A stretch of DNA of 64,000 nt from Lacibacter sp. H375 (GTDB taxonomy: Bacteria > Bacteroidota > Bacteroidia > Chitinophagales > Chitinophagaceae). The notes below the pieces were generated by a model. It saw only the letters and a program-made list of their open reading frames with translations, was not told where the DNA came from and made no database searches. Each line of letters begins with the position of its first letter. Within the stretch, counting starts at the first letter, position 1. Shown here in pieces: positions 26,637-34,843 of the stretch. The stretch spans positions 1 through 64,000 of the forward strand of contig NZ_JBBKTT010000001.1 of assembly GCF_037892425.1 (NCBI RefSeq). Reading direction: 5' to 3'. The translations under genes and the position numbers were made by a program.

Positions 26637-26816
26637 TGCTTCGATTTATGTAAGGCGGCAAATATAAGAAGAAGCAAGGCACAAGGACCAAGGAACAAGA
26701 TGCAAAGACGAAGGAAGTCAACAAAACAAAAGTGACAGCTTTACCTTACTTCTGTTAGCTTAGTTTGGCGTTCACTCCATTTGTTCTTTCCTTATCTTCG
26801 CCGAAATTTTTGCAAT

Positions 26817-28028
26817 ATGAACCTCCACGAATATCAAGCCAAGGAATTATTGAAGAAATACAATGTTCCGGTGCAGGAAGGATTTGCCTGCAGTACAGTA
26901 CATGAAGCCGAAGAAGCTTATCGCCAGATCAAGAACCAAAGCGGCAGCAGCTTTGCAGTTGTGAAAGCTCAAATTCATGCGGGTGGCCGTGGTAAGGGTA
27001 CAGTGAAAGAAACAGGTATCAATGGTGTGAAAGTTGCAAAAAATATTGACCAGATCACTGAGTTTGCAAAAGGTATTTTGGGTGGCACATTGGTGACCAT
27101 TCAAACAGGACCTGCAGGTAAAGTAGTAAACAAGATCCTTGTTGCACAGGATATGTATTACGATGGACCAACAGAGCGTAAAGAATTTTATCTCTCTATT
27201 CTCCTCGATCGTACAAAAAAACAAAATGTGATCATGTACAGTACCGAAGGTGGTATGAACATTGAAGATGTTGCACATGACACTCCTGAAAAAATATTTA
27301 AAGAGTGGGTTAACCCTGGCGGACCATTACAAGCGTTCCAGGCAAGAAAGATCGCTTTCAATCTTGGTTTGAGTGGTGAAGCGTTTAAGAACTGTGTGAA
27401 GTTTGTAACGAATCTTTACAATGCATATGTTGGATTGGATTGTGGTATGTTGGAAATTAATCCGCTGTTTAAAGCAGCCGATAACAAGATCATTGCGGTG
27501 GATTGCAAAATGAACATTGATGATAATGCATTGATGCGTCATCCTGATGTTGCCAACATGCGTGATACAACTGAAGAAGATCCTACAGAAGTAGAAGCAG
27601 GAAATCATAACCTCAACTTTATTAAACTTGATGGTAACGTAGGTTGTATGGTGAACGGTGCGGGTTTGGCAATGGCAACCATGGATATGATCCAGTTGAG
27701 TGGTGGTCAACCGGCAAACTTCCTCGACGTAGGTGGTACAGCCAATGCACAAACAGTTGAAGCAGGTTTCAAGATCATTTTAAAAGATCCGAACGTAAAA
27801 GCAATTCTCATCAACATCTTTGGTGGTATTGTTCGTTGCGATCGTGTTGCTGCAGGTGTAATTGAAGCATACAAAACAATTGGTAATATTCCTGTTCCTA
27901 TCATCGTACGTTTACAAGGTACAAATGCTGAAGAAGCAAAGAAACTGATCGATGAAAGCGGATTGAAAGTACAAAGTGCAATTCAATTGAGCGAAGCAGC
28001 TGCATTGGTAAAACAAGCAGTAGCATAA
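26817..28028 (+). CDS. sucC: Succinate--CoA ligase [ADP-forming] subunit beta
   Basis: 403 residues from ATG 26817 (MNLHEYQAKELLKKYNVPV, the canonical start); the longer frame has 12 unrelated residues. The ATP-grasp domain shows VKAQIHAGGRGKG and LEINPLF, and the CoA-ligase half shows FLDVGGTANAQTVEAGFKIIL and NIFGGIVRCDRVAAGV. It forms a TCA-cycle complex with an alpha subunit that is not in this window, so sucC is not in an operon with sucD here. Followed by a strong terminator. Confidence 0.97.
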   Translation: MNLHEYQAKELLKKYNVPVQEGFACSTVHEAEEAYRQIKNQSGSSFAVVKAQIHAGGRGKGTVKETGINGVKVAKNIDQITEFAKGILGGTLVTIQTGPAGKVVNKILVAQDMYYDGPTERKEFYLSILLDRTKKQNVIMYSTEGGMNIEDVAHDTPEKIFKEWVNPGGPLQAFQARKIAFNLGLSGEAFKNCVKFVTNLYNAYVGLDCGMLEINPLFKAADNKIIAVDCKMNIDDNALMRHPDVANMRDTTEEDPTEVEAGNHNLNFIKLDGNVGCMVNGAGLAMATMDMIQLSGGQPANFLDVGGTANAQTVEAGFKIILKDPNVKAILINIFGGIVRCDRVAAGVIEAYKTIGNIPVPIIVRLQGTNAEEAKKLIDESGLKVQSAIQLSEAAALVKQAVA

Positions 28029-28053
28029 GCTGAACTAAAAATAAACTGACGGT

Positions 28054-28085
28054 GCCATACGATTTTCGTATGGCATTCGTTTTTA
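28054..28085 (+). terminator. sucC terminator
   Basis: TGCCATACGA (28054-28063), loop TTT, TCGTATGGCA (28067-28076), then TTCGTTTTTA. Confidence 0.88.
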
Positions 28086-28175
28086 TACCTTGTGAATAGT
28101 TTAACCATTCACTTTGCCTGGTCGGCGTACTTTTTGAACCGATCCTGCAATTATAAACCATCAACCAATTATCAC

Positions 28176-28790
28176 ATGAAAGGACTACTCCGTAACAGTT
28201 TTGTTTTACTCGTTTGTTTAATTACCATTCAGTCAGCTTCTGCACAACTTAGTTTTGAAACACAACATCATTTTAAACCATTTGAAGTTTTATTAGATGC
28301 TGGCTACGCTCGTCCGGCAGGTAAAGGTGCTAAGGCCGGTGTGTTACTTGCGCTGGAACCACGTTTTAACGCATTGGATCGTGTAACATTTGGATTGCGC
28401 ATGGAAGCAACGGCTATGGCTCGTGGCTTTGCTGGATTTGACGGAACAGATCCTAATGCAAATGGTGAAGCAGGTGTAGGCATTTCATTTGTACCTACGG
28501 CTGAGTATTATTTTGCTAATCGCACAGTACGCCCCTTCATTGGCGGTGGCGCAGGTGTTTATAATTTCCTGAGTATTGAAGCCAATAGTGAAAACGGAGG
28601 TAGTGTTACTGTGCCAGCTTCAACTAAGTTTGGCGGTATGGCAAGAGTTGGTGTGGAGATATGGCATATACGTGCAGCGGTTGAATATAACTTCGTTGCC
28701 AAAACCGGTGAGATCAACAATAACTATCTCGGCATAAAGCTCGGTATCATCTTAGGTGGTGGACAGTATTCGTTAGAAGATACCTATTAA
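28176..28790 (+). CDS. Outer-membrane beta-barrel protein
   Basis: 204 residues from ATG 28176 (MKGLLRNSFVLLVCLITIQSASAQ, signal peptide). Eight-strand-type barrel features: PFEVLLDAGYARPAG, RPFIGGGAGVYNF, VGVEIWHIRAAVEYNFV and a closing NYLGIKLGIILGGG. Similar small barrels are common OmpW/OmpA-like proteins of unknown function. The start further upstream at 28092 would destroy the signal peptide. Confidence 0.8.
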   Translation: MKGLLRNSFVLLVCLITIQSASAQLSFETQHHFKPFEVLLDAGYARPAGKGAKAGVLLALEPRFNALDRVTFGLRMEATAMARGFAGFDGTDPNANGEAGVGISFVPTAEYYFANRTVRPFIGGGAGVYNFLSIEANSENGGSVTVPASTKFGGMARVGVEIWHIRAAVEYNFVAKTGEINNNYLGIKLGIILGGGQYSLEDTY

Positions 28791-28824
28791 TATCTTACTA
28801 CAGAGATGTAAGTCTCTAAGCTCT

Positions 28825-28859
28825 CAAAGGAAGAAAAGAAGTTTACTTTTCTTCCTTTG
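28825..28859. terminator. 14-bp perfect stem-loop, likely terminator of the 28176 gene
   Basis: CAAAGGAAGAAAAG (28825-28838) pairs fully with CTTTTCTTCCTTTG (28846-28859), seven-base loop. The poly-T tail is weak (TGTTTTGG), so it may instead be a dispersed repeat; the following GTGACTTCGTGGCC text is also repeat-like. Confidence 0.5.
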
Positions 28860-28895
28860 TGTTTTGGTGACTTCGTGGCCAACCTCTTTCCCTTT

Positions 28896-28925
28896 TTTGA
28901 AATAATAAATTTCCCTTTAGCTTTG
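28896..28925 (+). promoter_or_regulatory. Promoter of the GNAT gene with almost no leader
   Basis: TTTG (28896-28899), an 18-bp spacer, TAGCTTTG (28918-28925). The ATG at 28930 follows four bases after the -7 box, so the transcript would start at or near the start codon. Confidence 0.5.
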
Positions 28926-28929
28926 AAGC

Positions 28930-29418
28930 ATGTCTTCAACTGTTCATATTCGTCCCATACAACAAAGTGACAATGCAGCCCTCGCTGTGATCGTTCGTAC
29001 TTCGCTTGCAGAGTTTGGTGCAAATAAACCCGGCACTGTTTTTTACGATCCCACAACTGATGCATTGTATGAACTGTTTCAAGCCAAAGGCAGTTTCTAT
29101 TTTGTTGCAGAAGAAGATGGAAAACTGTTAGGTGGCGGCGGTATTTATCCAACCGAAGGTTTACCAGCTAAAACATGTGAGTTGGTAAAGATGTACCTCC
29201 ACAAAGATGCACGTGGAAAAGGCTTGGGCAAACGGATGATCGAACATTGTCTTAGCTGGGCAAAAGATAACGGCTATGAACAAGTGTATTTAGAAACGAT
29301 GCCGGAGTTGAAACAAGCATTGAAAGTATATGAACTCTTCGGCTTTGAATATTTAGATGGACCAATGGGTAACAGTGGGCATTTTGGATGTGATCGATGG
29401 ATGTTGAAGAAGCTTTGA
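28930..29418 (+). CDS. GNAT family N-acetyltransferase
   Basis: 162 residues with the GNAT core: VHIRPIQQSDNAAL at the start, FVAEEDGKLLGGGGIYP, and the acetyl-CoA-binding VKMYLHKDARGKGLGKRMIEHCL (R/Q-x-x-G-x-G/A type) near 90-112, ending GFEYLDGPMGNSGHFGCDRWMLK. The substrate is not predictable. The promoter suggests a leaderless message. Confidence 0.9.
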   Translation: MSSTVHIRPIQQSDNAALAVIVRTSLAEFGANKPGTVFYDPTTDALYELFQAKGSFYFVAEEDGKLLGGGGIYPTEGLPAKTCELVKMYLHKDARGKGLGKRMIEHCLSWAKDNGYEQVYLETMPELKQALKVYELFGFEYLDGPMGNSGHFGCDRWMLKKL

Positions 29419-29474
29419 AAAAAAGTTCTGGAGTTCTAAGTTAGTAAGTTGAACTAAAAACTCTGAACTTAAAA

Positions 29475-30098
29475 CTAAGAACTCATCAACTCCACCTCAT
29501 ACACCCCACTAAACAAATACACCGCCCCACTCTTCACATCAATTGCTTTATGGCGTTTGCGTAACTTTTCTTTTTTCTGAAACACACGACCGTCTTTTGT
29601 TTTAAATAGCTGATCATGTTGCAATTCCTCCACCAACACTTCACCATTCTTACGCACATCATAATTTTTCAACACACGCATCAAGTGTTCTTCACCGCAA
29701 CTGGTAGCTGATGGGTTTTGTAATGACTTCATCAACGCCTTTTCAATATCAGCCGGGAAAATTTTCTTCAATAAAAACTGGGCGAGTATTTTTCCATATT
29801 CATGCTTCCACTCTTTACCGTGTGCAGCAATACGAAAACCAAAATTCTCAAATGCCAGCAGGTGAGCGATCTCATGTAACAACGTTACAAGGAAAGCATA
29901 TTTATTTAGATTACCATTTACACTGATGCGGTGATTCTTTTGATTAATCGCATGGCGGTAATCACCAAGTATACTGTTACGTTCCCTGGTAATAGTTAAA
30001 TGAATTTTGTAATGATGGAGATACTGCAACACCGGTTCAACCGAACCTTCGGGCAAATAAGCAGCCAATGCATGTAATGGAACTTCCTTCTTACTCAT
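29475..30098 (-). CDS. SprT-like zinc-dependent domain protein
   Basis: 207 residues with the SprT-like motif LLHEIAHLLAFE (HExxH near residues 75-79) and the third ligand candidate in AHGKEWKHEYGKI. A zinc-ribbon-like tail is reduced: one Cys (SCGEEH) is visible instead of the usual pairs. SprT-like/Spartan domains cleave DNA-protein crosslinks in other organisms; the bacterial role is unclear. Its start overlaps the end of the upstream membrane protein gene by eight bases. Confidence 0.85.
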   Translation of the reverse strand: MSKKEVPLHALAAYLPEGSVEPVLQYLHHYKIHLTITRERNSILGDYRHAINQKNHRISVNGNLNKYAFLVTLLHEIAHLLAFENFGFRIAAHGKEWKHEYGKILAQFLLKKIFPADIEKALMKSLQNPSATSCGEEHLMRVLKNYDVRKNGEVLVEELQHDQLFKTKDGRVFQKKEKLRKRHKAIDVKSGAVYLFSGVYEVELMSS

Positions 30099-30498
30099 TA
30101 TTCTCTTTCTTCTGCTTCAACAGGCGAAACACCATCCGCACTTCCATAAATGAATAAACAAAATACAAAGCCATACAAATGTACAATGCAGGTTTATTGA
30201 TGTTGGGTTTTGCAACCATTGCATAAACGATCACTGCTGCAGCACAAACAAACATCTTGATCATGAGTGCGCCATACACGCTGCGGAAAAACACCTGGAT
30301 GTTTTTATGCAGAAATCCTTTTACATGAAAATAAAGCGAAGCAATGGTTACTGCAAACAAGATGATGTTACCGATAATCAGTACATCCTGGCTCATACCA
30401 TATTTGGTAAGCCAGCTTTTAGCAGTAATGAATAAGGCATTTAAAACAATAAACAAGATAACAATGGGAACAAAAAGCTGACGTGTTTCTTTCTTCAT
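30091..30498 (-). CDS. Small membrane protein of the AtpZ/bactofilin gene group
   Basis: 135 residues with four hydrophobic spans (about 8-26, 37-55, 66-87, 97-115) and a charged C-terminus (RLLKQKKENNE). ATG 30498 (MKKETRQLF) is used; the longer frame overlaps the AtpZ gene. In many Bacteroidota genomes a protein of this size lies between atpZ and atpB and may be AtpI-like. Here no atpB follows; SprT-like comes next. Confidence 0.7.
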   Translation of the reverse strand: MKKETRQLFVPIVILFIVLNALFITAKSWLTKYGMSQDVLIIGNIILFAVTIASLYFHVKGFLHKNIQVFFRSVYGALMIKMFVCAAAVIVYAMVAKPNINKPALYICMALYFVYSFMEVRMVFRLLKQKKENNE

Positions 30499-30499
30499 T

Positions 30500-30739
30500 T
30501 CATGATTTCTTAGACGTGTCTTTGAGTATGCGGTAAAACATGGCCAGTAAAACAACTAATGGCAAGAGCCATCCCAATAAAGGAAAGTTGAGTTGTAACC
30601 AGCCATCCGCTTTCAGCCCCAAAAATACAGCTAAGCCCAATGCCACGAGCAGTTGCGTAGCCAGGCCGGCATACTGCATCAGGTATTGCTTATTTGTTTT
30701 TGTTTCCCCTTTTTGCTTATTGGTCGTTGGCTGCGGCAT
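30500..30739 (-). CDS. AtpZ/AtpI family protein
   Basis: 79 residues with two membrane spans (YAGLATQLLVALGLAVFLGLKAD and LGWLLPLVVLLAMFYRIL) typical of AtpZ, a small protein usually encoded at the head of F-type ATP synthase operons and linked to c-ring assembly or magnesium/calcium transport. It overlaps the bactofilin gene by 23 bases and ends one base before the next gene. Confidence 0.82.
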   Translation of the reverse strand: MPQPTTNKQKGETKTNKQYLMQYAGLATQLLVALGLAVFLGLKADGWLQLNFPLLGWLLPLVVLLAMFYRILKDTSKKS

Positions 30740-31154
30740 TTAACGATTCTTTGCTGATCTCCAGCACGCTGGCCAAAGGTGCACTTGATACAGCAGCAGC
30801 GCCCATATGACATTCGCCATTGAACGAAGCAGTAGCATCAACCTGCAACTGACCGGCATAAATATTACCGTTTATCTGGCAACTGCCTTTCAGGTAAAGC
30901 AATTCGGTTACTTTAATGGTGCCGTTGATCTGCCCAAGCACATCGGCTTGTTGCGCAACCACATCACCGTAAATTTTACCCGATGGACCCACCAGCACTT
31001 TTGAGGAAGTGGTGAGGTTGCCATGAAGGGTGCCATCCACCCGGATGTCGCCCTTGCTTTCAATATTTCCTTTGATTTCGGTACCGGAGGCAACGATTGT
31101 TGCGAGGCCTGTTGAGGAATCTTTTTCCTGGGAACTGGATTTACTGTTGAACAT
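30717..31154 (-). CDS. Bactofilin family (polymer-forming cytoskeletal) protein
   Basis: 145 residues. The central right-handed beta-helix repeats are visible: ATIVASGTEIKGNIESKGDIRVDGTLHGNL, KVLVGPSGKIYGDV and GQINGTIKVTELL in six-residue steps. Bactofilins polymerise at the membrane and help set cell shape or recruit peptidoglycan enzymes. The neighbour at 31167 is a membrane coiled-coil protein, the common bactofilin partner layout. Confidence 0.9.
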   Translation of the reverse strand: MFNSKSSSQEKDSSTGLATIVASGTEIKGNIESKGDIRVDGTLHGNLTTSSKVLVGPSGKIYGDVVAQQADVLGQINGTIKVTELLYLKGSCQINGNIYAGQLQVDATASFNGECHMGAAAVSSAPLASVLEISKESLNAAANDQ

Positions 31155-31166
31155 ATGCAGTGGTTT

Positions 31167-31568
31167 TTATTGTGTCGAACGTTCTACTTCAGGTACTTTC
31201 AGGGTATTTGTATCCAACACATTGGTTTTTACATCGCCTGACAATACCTTTTTCAGGTTATCAAGATACTGGTCTTTATACAACATTGATCTTTCCAGCG
31301 AATCGATCTTCGTTTTATAGAAGATCAGTTCTTTACGCTGACTTTGTGAACCATAGCCCGGTAAATAATATTTCAGGTTGGTAAACGTGATCAGCGCTAC
31401 TGTAAGCCCCACCAATAATACAAAAATGGTGCTAAGAGTAACATAAACGCTCAATCTGGATAATTTAAATGTTACCACTTCTTCATAGGTATCATCGTTC
31501 ATCACCACCAAACGGTAGCGGTTGCGCAAGCGCTTCAGTGTACTTTCTGCGTCAATTCGTTTTGCCAT
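31167..31568 (-). CDS. Single-span membrane coiled-coil protein, bactofilin partner
   Basis: 133 residues: cytoplasmic basic segment (TLKRLRNRYRLVVMNDDTYEEVV), one membrane span (LSVYVTLSTIFVLLVGLTVALITF, about 38-61), then a short coiled coil. It resembles the N-terminal half of M23 peptidases encoded next to bactofilins, but no M23 peptidase domain is present. It ends 12 bases before the bactofilin start codon. Confidence 0.72.
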   Translation of the reverse strand: MAKRIDAESTLKRLRNRYRLVVMNDDTYEEVVTFKLSRLSVYVTLSTIFVLLVGLTVALITFTNLKYYLPGYGSQSQRKELIFYKTKIDSLERSMLYKDQYLDNLKKVLSGDVKTNVLDTNTLKVPEVERSTQ

Positions 31569-31693
31569 ACTGTAAATGAGGACTAAATTTACTGTTTAAC
31601 AGGTGGAAATAAAGAAATTCTTCCTGATTTTACCTTGAATTAAAATATTTTTGGTCGTATTGAGTTAATTAAGAAAAACGACCCAACGCCTGC

Positions 31694-34600
31694 ATGCAGC
31701 CAATTATTGTACCTAAATTGAATCTCATCCTGATCGTTCTCCTGCTGGGCTGCTTTTCTGCATCGGCACAACCCGACTTTACCTTACCGCTGGTAAAACC
31801 GAAAAAATACGAGAACAAAACACTGGGTTCGGAAAAAACAGACGATAAGAAATTTACCCTCCCCCGCCGTATTTACCAGAGCATGGTTACGCATTATAAC
31901 TTTCATTACAATGCCACCACCAAGATCAATGCTATTGTGGAAAAAGCGAAACTGAGCCACCAGGATGATTACACTCAACTCCTTCCCTTTTATAATTATT
32001 CAACTGACCGTACTGCTGCTGATTCACTTGAACTCGATTCGGTGATCTTTAAAGCTACAGCAGGCATTGTGCTGCACGATTTACGCAATAATTATATTGA
32101 TAACATGTACCTGCTCATCGGGCAGAGTTATTTTTATTGGCAGAAGTATGATTCGGCTTACCGCATCTTCCAGTTTATCAATTACAATTTCTTCCCGAAA
32201 GGAAAAGATGAATACATTATTGTTGTTGGATCGAATGATCGTTCAACAAAAGGCGATCTGAATATTGCCACCAAAGAAAAGACCGACTTGATGCATAAAG
32301 CATTTTCGCATGAGCCCAGTCGTAACGATGCACTCATTTGGTTGACTCGCACCTACGCAGAAGATAATTTATACCCCGAAGCATATAGCCTCGTCAACCT
32401 ATTACGGAAAGACCCAACCTTTCCTAAACGATTACATGGCAAACTGAACGAAGTACAGGCCTATACTTTTTATAAGCAGGAACAATGGGATAGTACTGCT
32501 TTTTATTTAAAAGATGCATTGGGTGAAGCTGCTGATAAAACGGAGTTGGCCCGTTGGGAATATTTGCTGGCGCAGTTGTATGCAAAAACAAATCAACCTG
32601 AGCTTGCTTCTTCTTATTTCAACAAAGCAAAATCACATACTACTGATCCGGTGCTTTACATTCATGCACGTATTTATGAAGCACAGCTCGTGAAAAAAGA
32701 AGGTGGCGATGCAGTGACTGAAACATTAGCAGATCTCTTGAAGCTTTCAAAGAAAGAACGTTTTGACGGCTATGAAGATGTCTTGTTCTATGCTGCAGCT
32801 GGTATGGCCTTGGAAAAAGGTGATACTACGCAAGCAATGACCTTATTGAAACGCAGCGTTTCTTACATGCCTGAAAATCCATCAACAAAAAATAAAGCAT
32901 TTGTAAAACTTTCTGACCTGGCATATGCACGCAGAGATTATACGCTTGCATCAAACTCACTTGATAGTGTGAACATGCAAGACCCAGCTCTTGCAGACAT
33001 GACCGCACAACTGCAAATAAAACAGCAAATGCTGAAGCAATTGGTGAATCTTATTACAATTGTAAAACAGCAAGACAGTTTGCAGGCTGTTGCCAAAATG
33101 CCGGAAAAGGAAATGGAAGCTTACCTGAAATCACTTGCACGCAAGCTTCGCAAGCAACGTGGCTTAAAAGAAGAAGCAGCCTACACGCCAACGTTAGCTG
33201 TAAACAATGGAACAGTCGATAACACACCCATTTTCACCAATGCAGGTAGTGGTAATAGTTGGTATTTTTATAATGCTGCACAAAAGTCGAGAGGCTTCAG
33301 CGAGTTTAAATCAAAATGGGGCAGCCGTCCGAATGTAGATAACTGGCGCAGGCAGGATGCAGTAGATGCAGCCAAACCAGAACAACAGGCACCACAATAT
33401 GATCATAACAGCGGAGAAGATGTAAGTATTGAAGCAGATAAAATTCCTGAAGATGAGTTAACAGCTGAAGGTTTGAAAAGCCGTTTGCCTCTTACCGAAG
33501 AGAAGATGCTTGCGTCGAACAGGAAGATTGCAGAATCATTATTTGAGCAAGGGCAGATCTATAAAAACCAGCTCGAAGATTACGAGCAGGCAGCCATTGT
33601 ATTTGAAGAGATATGGAAGCGTTTTGGCAATTATGAAAGAGAACAGGATGTATTATTTGAGTTGTATTACTGCTACACCAAAATTGGTGATAAAGAAAAA
33701 GCAGCTTACTTCCAGGATCAATTGAATAAGAAATATCCGAATGGCGACCTGGTGCAAAAAATAAATGCATCAAAAAATCCTGTGGTTATTTCGAAAGATG
33801 CAAAAACAATTGCTTACGAAAATATTTACAACCTGTTTATCTCCGGAAAATTTGACGAAGCACAACAGGAGAAAAAACTGGCTGATTCATTGTACGGAAA
33901 TTCTTATTGGACCCCACAGTTGTTATACATTGAATCGTTGTATCACATCAAACAAAAAAATGATAGTGTAGCCATTGTTACATTAACCAACCTTGAACGC
34001 AATTTCCCTGGCACTCCAATGGCTGAGAAAGCAGCCGTGATGAAAGATGTGGTGAGCCGCCGTGCCGAAATTGAAGATTATCTCACACGCACCAACATTG
34101 TTCGTCAAACAGAAGATAGTGTGGTATTGCCATTTGATGAAGGCACAAAAGTGAATAAGGTTGTTCAGGAAATAAAGAAAGACTCAAGCAATCAGATTAA
34201 GCCAATCAATCTGCCCGGTCAGAACAATGCGAACATTCAAAGACCTGTGGCGCCAATTGAAAAAACGGATGTAAATAAAACAGATCGCAACAATGCAGGC
34301 AAACCGGTTATTGGCAACAAGCCCGGCATGGATACAACAACCATCAAGCCGTTGAAAGAAGGCAAAATTGAAATGGCTTATGTATACAACGCAACCGATC
34401 CTTATACTGTGCTGATGTATTTTGATGAAGTAGATCCGGTTTATTTAACAGAAGCCAGAACTGCTTATCAACGTTATAACTCATCATCATTTGGTGGTCA
34501 GAATATTCCTCTGAAAATTTATGAGGGCGACAAAGACAACACATGGATGGAAATGGGTCTGTTTGCCGACGTAACAACAGCACTTGGGTACATGGAAGAA

Positions 34601-34756
34601 TGGAAAAAGAATGCCCGACAGATCGTTCCATGGCTGCCTGAACTGAAATACAATTTTGTCATTATTTCCGATCGTAACCTGGAAATGTTAAAAACCAGGA
34701 AGAATATGGAAGAATACAGGACCTTTTTACGTCAATACATCAAGGATAAATTTTAG
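31694..34756 (+). CDS. porW: Type IX secretion/gliding lipoprotein PorW (SprE)
   Basis: 1020 residues with tetratricopeptide-like repeats. A lipobox (LLLGC, residues 16-20) marks a lipoprotein. The N-terminal block DDYTQLLPFYNYSTDRTAADSLELDSVI and TAGIVLHDLRNNYIDNMYLLIGQSYF, then GSNDRSTKGDLNIATKEK, match my memory of the PorW/SprE family, needed for type IX protein secretion and gliding. The C-terminal 120 residues (YVYNATDPYTVLMYF to FVIISDRNLEML) form a typical terminal domain. This supports the idea that the Ig-repeat protein at the left edge could be exported by the type IX system. Confidence 0.85.
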   Translation: MQPIIVPKLNLILIVLLLGCFSASAQPDFTLPLVKPKKYENKTLGSEKTDDKKFTLPRRIYQSMVTHYNFHYNATTKINAIVEKAKLSHQDDYTQLLPFYNYSTDRTAADSLELDSVIFKATAGIVLHDLRNNYIDNMYLLIGQSYFYWQKYDSAYRIFQFINYNFFPKGKDEYIIVVGSNDRSTKGDLNIATKEKTDLMHKAFSHEPSRNDALIWLTRTYAEDNLYPEAYSLVNLLRKDPTFPKRLHGKLNEVQAYTFYKQEQWDSTAFYLKDALGEAADKTELARWEYLLAQLYAKTNQPELASSYFNKAKSHTTDPVLYIHARIYEAQLVKKEGGDAVTETLADLLKLSKKERFDGYEDVLFYAAAGMALEKGDTTQAMTLLKRSVSYMPENPSTKNKAFVKLSDLAYARRDYTLASNSLDSVNMQDPALADMTAQLQIKQQMLKQLVNLITIVKQQDSLQAVAKMPEKEMEAYLKSLARKLRKQRGLKEEAAYTPTLAVNNGTVDNTPIFTNAGSGNSWYFYNAAQKSRGFSEFKSKWGSRPNVDNWRRQDAVDAAKPEQQAPQYDHNSGEDVSIEADKIPEDELTAEGLKSRLPLTEEKMLASNRKIAESLFEQGQIYKNQLEDYEQAAIVFEEIWKRFGNYEREQDVLFELYYCYTKIGDKEKAAYFQDQLNKKYPNGDLVQKINASKNPVVISKDAKTIAYENIYNLFISGKFDEAQQEKKLADSLYGNSYWTPQLLYIESLYHIKQKNDSVAIVTLTNLERNFPGTPMAEKAAVMKDVVSRRAEIEDYLTRTNIVRQTEDSVVLPFDEGTKVNKVVQEIKKDSSNQIKPINLPGQNNANIQRPVAPIEKTDVNKTDRNNAGKPVIGNKPGMDTTTIKPLKEGKIEMAYVYNATDPYTVLMYFDEVDPVYLTEARTAYQRYNSSSFGGQNIPLKIYEGDKDNTWMEMGLFADVTTALGYMEEWKKNARQIVPWLPELKYNFVIISDRNLEMLKTRKNMEEYRTFLRQYIKDKF

Positions 34757-34843
34757 GAATTCTTCTTCCTTTTGCCTCCCTGAATTGTTATAGATTTGTC
34801 TGGTATTGAATTTGCATATAATTGCATCTCACATTCTCATCTT

